A stretch of DNA of 19,786 nt from JBGPIK01 sp041484845 (lineage in GTDB: Bacteria > Desulfobacterota > Binatia > UBA9968): positions 1 to 19,786 of the forward strand of contig JBGPIK010000084.1 of NCBI GenBank assembly GCA_041484845.1, given 5' to 3'. The position numbers and the translations under genes are program-made. Shown here one piece after another: positions 14,896 to 19,786 of the stretch. The notes below the pieces were generated by a model. The model saw only the letters and a list, made by a program, of their open reading frames with translations. It was not told the origin of the DNA and ran no database searches. Each line of letters starts with the position of its first letter. Position 1 is the first letter of the stretch.

Positions 14896-14913
14896 GTTCA
14901 AAACGTTTTGAAC
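14896..14913. repeat. 18-bp perfect palindrome GTTCAAAACGTTTTGAAC
   Basis: A perfect inverted repeat with no spacer, in the 60 bases between the propeller-protein gene and the oxidoreductase gene. The same TTGAACG/CGTTCAA words recur in the array at 16069–16151 on the other side of the propeller gene. It could be a regulator-binding site for the oxidoreductase gene, a small hairpin, or a dispersed intergenic repeat. Confidence 0.7.
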
Positions 14914-14932
14914 GCGAACCCGTTGCGCGCGC

Positions 14933-15988
14933 TTAATCCGCCGCGGCCCACAGAACCCTGTCCGCCGGCAACTCGATATCCAGCTTTTCCCAACTATCGC
15001 CGCTGTCGCGGCTGACCATGAGATCGCCGGCCCCTCCGGCACCGGACGCGTGACCGCGCGCTACATTTCCGAACCCGGCAAAGAGGGCGCGGGAATCTGT
15101 CGGATGATGGACCAGAGCCCAGATCATCGAATCAAGATCATCCGCAAGGCCTTGGGTGACGCGTGTCCACGATTGCGCGCCATCGATGCTCTTGAACAGG
15201 GCCGCCCGCGCGCCGCGGTTTTCGCGGCGCCAGAAGCCGGGCGATTTGTCTCCGGCAGCGAGAAGCATGATTGGTATGTCATTCTCCCGTTCGCTGTTGA
15301 GGAACAAAAAGTCGTGGAAGTAGTCGCGGGTCAGACCGTTTTCCGCGCGAATCCAACCCTGCGCCGGATCATCGCTGGCGAAAAATCCACGCGCGGTGGC
15401 CACGAAGTAGCGCTGGCGGCTGCGCGGCAGGTTCGCAATGACGTGAATGTCCAGGTAATCGATGCCCTTGCTGACATCCTCCCACGTTTGTCCACGATCG
15501 AAGCTGCGGACGATGCCGCCATGCTCGACGCAGAGATAAATCGTCTTCGGATCGTCGGACCGGATGAATATATTGCGAATGTGACCCTGATGCGGCGGCT
15601 GTGGAAACCACCAATGCTCGCGAACTGCCTGCGGTAGCGTTTGCAGGGAAGTGATCTCTTGCCAGAGCGCGCCGCCGTCTTCGCTGCGAAATAGACCCAC
15701 CGGTTCGACGCCGGCATAAATAACCCTCTCGTCGCTCGGATCGATGGCAACCGAACGAATATCTCCCGGTAATATTTTACTCCAGTGTTTGCCGCCGTCG
15801 TCGGTTCGATAGAGACCGTCGTGGGTTACGCCAACGAAGACTTGCTCGGGGCTAAGTTTACAGCCGGAAATCGAATCGATGATGCCGTTTTCAAAGGTTC
15901 GGTTAACTTTTTCCCAACCGGTACTCGTGGAACGCCAAATGAGCAACCCGTGTTGCGTCCCTGCATATAAGCGCACGCCTTCGCTCAT
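14933..15988 (-). CDS. BNR/Asp-box beta-propeller protein (sortilin/sialidase-like repeats)
   Basis: The 351-residue product has at least five Asp boxes (S/T-x-D-x-G-x-x-W), the signature of sialidase- and sortilin-type beta-propellers: RTDDGGKHW (61–69), RSEDGGALW (101–109), RSFDRGQTW (161–169), KSIDGAQSW (266–274) and SRDSGDSW (326–333). They alternate with strands such as VIYAGVEPVGLF and TIYLCVEHGGIV. No signal peptide or membrane segment is visible, so it appears cytosolic. Sialidase catalytic residues cannot be recognised, and the family is often called 'glycosyl hydrolase' without evidence; a scaffold or binding role is as likely. ATG 15988 is chosen because AGGAG lies seven bases upstream. 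It sits between the class II aldolase and AOR genes and is bordered by TTGAAC-type repeats on both sides. Confidence 0.85.
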   Translation of the reverse strand: MSEGVRLYAGTQHGLLIWRSTSTGWEKVNRTFENGIIDSISGCKLSPEQVFVGVTHDGLYRTDDGGKHWSKILPGDIRSVAIDPSDERVIYAGVEPVGLFRSEDGGALWQEITSLQTLPQAVREHWWFPQPPHQGHIRNIFIRSDDPKTIYLCVEHGGIVRSFDRGQTWEDVSKGIDYLDIHVIANLPRSRQRYFVATARGFFASDDPAQGWIRAENGLTRDYFHDFLFLNSERENDIPIMLLAAGDKSPGFWRRENRGARAALFKSIDGAQSWTRVTQGLADDLDSMIWALVHHPTDSRALFAGFGNVARGHASGAGGAGDLMVSRDSGDSWEKLDIELPADRVLWAAAD

Positions 15989-16068
15989 GGTGGCTCTCCT
16001 ATTGCCGGCGTTGATGGGGCACCGCCAGAGAGACTCAAGATTGCTCCAACCCAATATTCGCCGCAATC

Positions 16069-16151
16069 GTTCAAGCCGTTAAAAAAGTTCAAATGGTTCA
16101 ATCGGCTCAAACGTTTGAAACAACTTGAACGTTTTGAACCCGTTGAACTTT
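16069..16151. repeat. TTGAAC/GTTCAA repeat array with a long imperfect inverted repeat
   Basis: GTTCAA occurs at 16069, 16087 and 16096, a variant GCTCAA at 16105, and TTGAAC at 16125, 16134 and 16143. The outer arms, 16084–16101 and 16134–16151, are complementary at 16 of 18 positions. Inside lies the perfect 12-bp palindrome TCAAACGTTTGA (16107–16118). The whole forms a cruciform-like element of about 68 bases in the spacer between the class II aldolase and propeller-protein genes. Confidence 0.75.
16081..16151 (-). terminator. Terminator-like hairpin plus T-run after the class II aldolase gene
   Basis: Read on the minus strand, the 18-bp imperfect stem starts seven bases after the aldolase stop and is followed at once by a run of six T (A run at 16081–16086 on the plus strand). 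This is the layout of an intrinsic terminator, though the stem is AT-rich and the loop long. If it works, the cluster has two transcription units: Fe-S protein–binding protein–aldolase, and propeller–AOR–binding protein. Confidence 0.5.
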
Positions 16152-16157
16152 AGGCGT

Positions 16158-16886
16158 TTAGGGGAAGAGCTCGCTCTTCCCGGTGGCGGGTTGGCGGTCC
16201 CAACGGGATTCGAGACTACAAAAATAGTTCCATGCTCTTTGCGCGCGGCGCTCCAGCGCAATCTCCGCGCCGAAGGCGCGACATTCGTCCTGGCTGATCG
16301 TGCCAATCTCCCCGAGTGTCGCGGCTTGCATGGTCTTCTTGGCGTCGTCTTCGAGCACCAGCGAAGCGAAAAGAACTTCCTGAAGATTTTTGCCGACAAC
16401 GACAATACCATGACCGCGTAACAGGACCGCGCGTTTTTCGCCCATGACCTTCCACAGTCCGCTCGCACGCGCCGGCGTGGTGATTAATTGCGCTTCCGGG
16501 TAGAGCGGAACACCCTCGCTGAAAATCGCCCCTTGCAAGGTAACCGGCTTGAATTCTCGTTTGGCGATAGTGAACAGCGTCGCGTACGGTGTGTGGAGGT
16601 GGGCCACGGCAAGCGCGTCTTGCCGCTCCCCGTGCAGAGCCGTATGGATGGGCCACTCTACAGGCGGACCGTCCTTGCCTTCGAGTGGCTTGCCGTCGAG
16701 GTCTATGCAAATCATCTGTTCCGCCCGCAAACTTCCTTTATCGGAGCCCATGCCAGGTGTGATGAATACCCGCCGGGTTTCCGACTGATAGACGCTGACA
16801 TGGCCGAAAACGCCGATCATCCCTTGCATGGCGAAGATGCGCGTGCAGGTGGCCAACTGTTCGCGCAAGGCATTTTCGGTTGTCAT
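16158..16886 (-). CDS. Class II aldolase/adducin family protein
   Basis: A 242-residue zinc-dependent aldolase/epimerase of the FucA/AraD/adducin family. Visible are the phosphate-loop-like GVFGHVSVY (25–33), a phosphoserine-pocket-like FITPGMGSDKGSL (41–53), the probable catalytic acid Glu77 in PVEWPIHTALH, and the zinc ligands His96 and His98 (AHLHTPY) with His159 (LRGHGIVV). Such enzymes split sugar phosphates or related hydroxy-ketoacids in a retro-aldol step, giving an aldehyde; that would suit the downstream aldehyde oxidoreductase, but the link is inference. Some members decarboxylate or epimerise instead. ATG 16886 has AGGAG eight bases upstream, lying in the end of the preceding binding-protein gene (stop at 16892), so the two are probably translated from one message. 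Confidence 0.9.
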   Translation of the reverse strand: MTTENALREQLATCTRIFAMQGMIGVFGHVSVYQSETRRVFITPGMGSDKGSLRAEQMICIDLDGKPLEGKDGPPVEWPIHTALHGERQDALAVAHLHTPYATLFTIAKREFKPVTLQGAIFSEGVPLYPEAQLITTPARASGLWKVMGEKRAVLLRGHGIVVVGKNLQEVLFASLVLEDDAKKTMQAATLGEIGTISQDECRAFGAEIALERRAQRAWNYFCSLESRWDRQPATGKSELFP

Positions 16887-16891
16887 CGCGG

Positions 16892-17920
16892 TTATCTCCT
16901 CTGTGCGGCTTCGAGTTTTTTTTTTACTTCTTCGACAAACTGCAAACTCAGCAATCGCTCCGCTGGAACATTTTCTTTGATCTGCATGGGGACTTTAATA
17001 TCGTATTCCAAAAAGTTCTTGATACCTTCGGGCGAAGGAAGCCCTGGCACCTCCGGAGACAAGGCGCGCAGATAATTTTTGGTTCCTTCCACGATCATCG
17101 CGCGCGTAGCATTGCCGAGCTGAAGTTTCTTGATACCAAGATCCACCGACTCTTCGGGTCTCTCGCGCACGAACATGAGTCCGCGGATGACCGCCTTGAG
17201 CCAGCGCTTAATCTGAGCCGGGTTCTCCCGGATCTTTTTTTCCGTCGTCACAAACCCCTGGAAGGGCATGGGAAAAAGATCGCCCAGAAAGCCGAGTGAA
17301 TGCAGTCCTTCTTTCTGCGCGAAAATCAGCCCCCCCGGATCTACGGTGGTCGCCTGCGCAGCGCCCGATTTAATCGCCATGACCCGCGTATTTGTATCTG
17401 CGCCCATGGAAATTCGGATGATGTCTCTGGCCGATAGGCCACCGCGTTCGGCAAACATCGTGATGATACGGTCCTGAGTATCGCCGGCGGTTCCGATCGC
17501 GACCCTCTTGCCTTTGAGGTCTGCGGCTTTTTTAATGCTCGGATCGGCGACTAGGTAAAAAGTTACCTTATCGGCTTGGAACATGATCCCCTTGATGGGA
17601 GCGCCCTTCAGCGCTGCGCGCATGCCGCTGCCGCCGGCGCCGCTGTAATCGACATCGCCGCTCAACAGCGCCGCGATGGAAAGCGGTCCCGAGATGACAA
17701 CGGTCTCATTGTCGAGACCTTCTTCGCGAAAGAACCCTTTAGCGTCAGCAACGTAGACGGAGAGATAGTTCAGGTTCGCCTGCGGGATGGCGGTTCTGAT
17801 TCGTTCGGCCCAAAGATCCCCGCTTGCAAGCGCGATCATGAACAGCGTAAGAATGAAACCGCGTAGCGGTTTTGGAAAGCTCATGCAGAGAAACAGCCGG
17901 AACTCGCGAATGGGTTCCAT
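16892..17920 (-). CDS. NMT1/SsuA-type ABC transporter substrate-binding protein (second copy)
   Basis: A second periplasmic binding protein related to the one at 11934–12923: both share ANLNYLSVYVADAKGFFREEGL-like starts, GDVDYSGAGGSGMRAALKGAPIKGIMF-like segments, LKGKRVAIGTAGDT and EKKIRENPAQIKRWL. ATG 17920 overlaps the TAA stop of the Fe-S gene (TAATG), suggesting translational coupling. ATG 17884 is an alternative that gives a more typical signal peptide, ending near DLWA. The mature part has about 310 residues. No transporter membrane or ATPase genes are nearby, so either remote components are used or the protein serves another carrier. Divergence from its paralogue suggests a different but related ligand. 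It is probably transcribed with the Fe-S and aldolase genes. Confidence 0.88.
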   Translation of the reverse strand: MEPIREFRLFLCMSFPKPLRGFILTLFMIALASGDLWAERIRTAIPQANLNYLSVYVADAKGFFREEGLDNETVVISGPLSIAALLSGDVDYSGAGGSGMRAALKGAPIKGIMFQADKVTFYLVADPSIKKAADLKGKRVAIGTAGDTQDRIITMFAERGGLSARDIIRISMGADTNTRVMAIKSGAAQATTVDPGGLIFAQKEGLHSLGFLGDLFPMPFQGFVTTEKKIRENPAQIKRWLKAVIRGLMFVRERPEESVDLGIKKLQLGNATRAMIVEGTKNYLRALSPEVPGLPSPEGIKNFLEYDIKVPMQIKENVPAERLLSLQFVEEVKKKLEAAQRR

Positions 17921-18723
17921 TATGAAAAATACCGATAGAGGAGTCGCTTCGGGTGAATGAGGGCAAGGTATAAAGCTCGCAGCTTGCCCGTGATGCCGCA
18001 ACGGGGCGTAAAGAGATCCCTAAGCATTAAGCCAAGCGGTATCTTATGCTTAGGAAATTTTTCGCGACCGATAGCGAGCACGCCGTAACTTTCTTTTTTC
18101 TCCTTTAATATATAAAGAACTCTTCCGCCGCCGGCTTCCGTGTCGCCGTAGACGTAGCCCCCCACGGCTGCTGCCCGCTCGATCGCTCTGTGGGTCATTT
18201 CTTCCGTCAATCCGAAATCGAGTGCGTCCGCCGGGCAGGCCTGAACGCAGAACGGCTGCTTGTCCTCGCTCAGGCGATCGCTGCACATGGTGCACTTGGT
18301 CGCCTTGTGCGTGACGTCGCTTTTCGTGATTACGCCCCAGGGACAAGCGTAGATGCAATATTCACAACCGATGCAGGCTTGTGGATCAATGACGACCGGG
18401 CCTTCCTCGTATTTGGTGATGGCTTCGACCGGGCAGACAGCGGCGCAGGCGGGAAAGTCGCAGTGCATACAACTATTCCGCGCCCAAAGCGGCGCCAGCC
18501 CTTCGAGCACCGGCGGCTCTATCGTGATCCAGTTTGAGCTGGAGAGTTCATAAAGGCTGGTGCGCGGGTGATCGTTCCAATCTTTGCACGCTTGAACGCA
18601 GTGGCGGCAACCGATGCATTTGCTAGCGTCAAACAAAATGCTTCGGGGCTTGCCGTCCGTGAGCCGTGCCGTGGGAACCAGATTGCCGTATTCCATCAGA
18701 CTTGCCGTTGGAGTTTTGGCCAT
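17920..18723 (-). CDS. Four-[4Fe-4S] ferredoxin-type electron transfer subunit (HybA/NrfC/AOR-partner type)
   Basis: The 267-residue protein has sixteen cysteines in four [4Fe-4S]-type groups: 36/39/42/46 (CIGCRHCVQAC), 85/88/93/97 (CMHCDFPACAAVC), 117/120/123/127 (CIGCEYCIYAC) and 144/147/159/163. This is the pattern of the beta subunits of DMSO-reductase-family and hydrogenase complexes, and of the ferredoxin-like partners of some aldehyde oxidoreductases. There is no Tat or Sec signal and no C-terminal anchor, so it is probably cytosolic. With no other molybdopterin-type catalytic subunit here, the AOR three genes downstream is its most likely electron donor (inference). ATG 18723 is chosen because the N terminus upstream is not conserved-looking. 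It leads the cluster. Confidence 0.9.
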   Translation of the reverse strand: MAKTPTASLMEYGNLVPTARLTDGKPRSILFDASKCIGCRHCVQACKDWNDHPRTSLYELSSSNWITIEPPVLEGLAPLWARNSCMHCDFPACAAVCPVEAITKYEEGPVVIDPQACIGCEYCIYACPWGVITKSDVTHKATKCTMCSDRLSEDKQPFCVQACPADALDFGLTEEMTHRAIERAAAVGGYVYGDTEAGGGRVLYILKEKKESYGVLAIGREKFPKHKIPLGLMLRDLFTPRCGITGKLRALYLALIHPKRLLYRYFS

Positions 18724-18756
18724 GGGCGTCCGTTCAGTGAGTGATGCGAAGCTGCA

Positions 18757-18784
18757 CACATATCACTTCTTTTGCGCGAGTCAA
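18757..18784 (-). promoter_or_regulatory. Candidate promoter of the Fe-S/binding-protein/aldolase unit
   Basis: On the minus strand TTGACT (18779–18784, five of six consensus matches) is followed after 16 bases by TATGTG (18757–18762, a poor -10). Transcription would start near 18750, leaving a short leader before ATG 18723. It is the best-placed match in the 91-base spacer, but weak on the -10 side. Confidence 0.3.
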
Positions 18785-18814
18785 CATTGACAAGCGGTGG
18801 ACGCACGCCAAAAG

Positions 18815-19639
18815 CTAGAAAAATGAACCAGAGCCGGATGATGGGCCAAAGATTGCGCCAACGAATTTTTCCAGCTCCAAATTGAACTTCACCATCACGG
18901 GGTCGGAGCCAGGAGTCAGGCCAAATCCGGCGCCGATATTATACTCGATTCCATGTGCCAGCGCGCCCCGGATCACCGGGAAGATGTAATGTTGCTGTTC
19001 CTTGGAGGGATTCGGATGTCTGATGTTGCCGACGCCGCCGTAAAACTCAAGGCCCGGCGATAGGGTACGCATCCAACGATAGTAAATGCCGGCCGCGTAA
19101 CCAAACTCGAAGCCCTTGTTTTTGTCTGAACCGACTAATACTTTCTCAAAAATCGGGTTGACCATCAAGGAAAAGCTCCCGAGGTCCTTCTCGATGATCG
19201 GCTTGAATTCGAGTTCCAGCTTTTGATCGTCGAATTTGGGGACGCGGTGGTATTCGAGTTCTACATACCAGCCGAGATCGACGGTCAGCTGTCCCGGATC
19301 GAACAAGCTGCCCCGCACTCGGAACTTCGAGCCCGCAAACTGAAGGTCACGTCCGCTGGGTTTGGCAAGATTGAGATAGGCCGCGGTCTCGATGCGGTCC
19401 GTCAATCCATAGGTCAGCTCGAAAGCCGTGCGCCACATCGACTGACTGGGAAAAGCGCCCGCAGATGTGCCGTTGTCGCCGCTACCGTGACCTTTGGCGA
19501 CGACGCCATTGAGCGATTCCAGCTCTACCACTCCTCGGCCCAGAGTCTGGTATGGATAGACTTCGAATTCCCACGGATCAAGCTGCGCGGCCGAGGGGCG
19601 TGGGAGCGCCAGGGCGGCGAACGGGATCAGTAATGCCAA
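18815..19639 (-). CDS. Putative outer-membrane beta-barrel protein
   Basis: The product (274 residues from TTG 19639) begins with a hydrophobic stretch ending in PSAAQL, a probable signal-peptidase site near residue 19. It continues with alternating polar/hydrophobic strands rich in aromatic and Gly residues (WEFEVYPYQTLGRG, WRTAFELTYGLTDRIETAAYLNLAKPSG, QLTVDLGWYVELEYHRVPKFDDQKLELEFKP) and ends with a terminal Phe (GSFF). This is the pattern of a small outer-membrane barrel with about 10–12 strands; no specific substrate is indicated. The start is doubtful: TTG 19639 lacks a ribosome-binding site, and the same frame stays open upstream to the window end without an ATG, GTG or TTG. It lies 92 bases before the Fe-S gene and may be unrelated to that cluster. 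Confidence 0.7.
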   Translation of the reverse strand: MALLIPFAALALPRPSAAQLDPWEFEVYPYQTLGRGVVELESLNGVVAKGHGSGDNGTSAGAFPSQSMWRTAFELTYGLTDRIETAAYLNLAKPSGRDLQFAGSKFRVRGSLFDPGQLTVDLGWYVELEYHRVPKFDDQKLELEFKPIIEKDLGSFSLMVNPIFEKVLVGSDKNKGFEFGYAAGIYYRWMRTLSPGLEFYGGVGNIRHPNPSKEQQHYIFPVIRGALAHGIEYNIGAGFGLTPGSDPVMVKFNLELEKFVGAIFGPSSGSGSFF

Positions 19640-19698
19640 TGTAGTTAGTGTTTGGTCGAGAACCCAGACGAGAGCCGCGGTTCCTTCGTAGCGGCGCG

Positions 19699-19739
19699 AG
19701 TTTTGTGGAGTTTTGTCGACACGAAGAATGGCACGAAGT
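19699..19739. repeat. Short CACGAAG-type direct repeat
   Basis: CACGAAG occurs twice, separated by AATGG (CACGAAGAATGGCACGAAG, about 19720–19738), with a similar GTGGAGTTTTGTCGA stretch to its left. It lies upstream of the barrel-protein start. Such CACGAAG words are common in dispersed intergenic repeats of environmental bacteria, so the stretch is probably non-coding. Confidence 0.3.
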
Positions 19740-19786
19740 GTAGCTGGAAAGGCAGTTTTTTGCGACGGTGCGGGGCAAAGAAGGAA

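Noticed and set aside
16069..16151. TTGAAC/GTTCAA array as a CRISPR
   Set aside because: Units are six bases, irregularly spaced and inverted relative to each other; there are no spacer-repeat periods and no cas genes.

Overview
The window looks like a chromosomal segment of an uncultured Gram-negative bacterium related to the deltaproteobacterial / Binatota-like lineages. This rests on three things: the housekeeping order ispE–spoVG–tRNA-Gln–prs–rplY–pth–rpsF–rpsR–DUF2232–rplI, the presence of spoVG in an apparently diderm organism (there is an outer-membrane-barrel-like protein at the right end), and several NMT1/SsuA-type solute-binding proteins beside a tungsten-type aldehyde oxidoreductase. 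The lineage is inferred from gene order and family content only; no 16S or marker comparison was possible.

Region 1 (1–1260, minus strand) is accessory DNA. It holds a frameshifted HUH-type rolling-circle replication initiator (635–1086) followed by at least two small ORFs, each with its own Shine-Dalgarno, and a possible third that runs off the left edge. This compact module ends about 180 bp from the 3' end of a tRNA-Arg(CCG) gene and reads away from it, which suggests a decayed filamentous-phage or ssDNA-replicon integration.

Region 2 (1267–8530) is the conserved core: tRNA-Arg and an inositol-monophosphatase-family gene on the minus strand, divergent from ispE. Then come spoVG, tRNA-Gln(UUG), prs, rplY (L25/Ctc), pth, rpsF, rpsR, a DUF2232 membrane protein and rplI on the plus strand. 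Two non-coding stretches here have clear secondary-structure potential: 3576–3955 ahead of prs, and 6645–6802 between rpsF and rpsR.

Region 3 (8669–11884, plus strand) has an EamA-type transporter, a 324-bp gap with a candidate promoter and hairpin, a close LsrF-like class I aldolase without any other lsr gene, and a zinc-dependent medium-chain dehydrogenase.

Region 4 (11934–18784, minus strand) is a catabolic/redox cluster. In transcription order it encodes a four-cluster ferredoxin-like electron-transfer protein, a solute-binding protein, a class II aldolase, a terminator-like repeat, a BNR/Asp-box propeller protein, a tungsten/molybdenum aldehyde:ferredoxin oxidoreductase and a second solute-binding protein. 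No permease or ATPase is present. The simplest reading is periplasmic capture of an unknown small organic substrate, with carbon-chain cleavage and aldehyde oxidation feeding electrons into the Fe-S protein. TTGAAC-based palindromes lie on both sides of the propeller gene. Region 5 (18815–19786) encodes a putative outer-membrane barrel protein with an unclear start.
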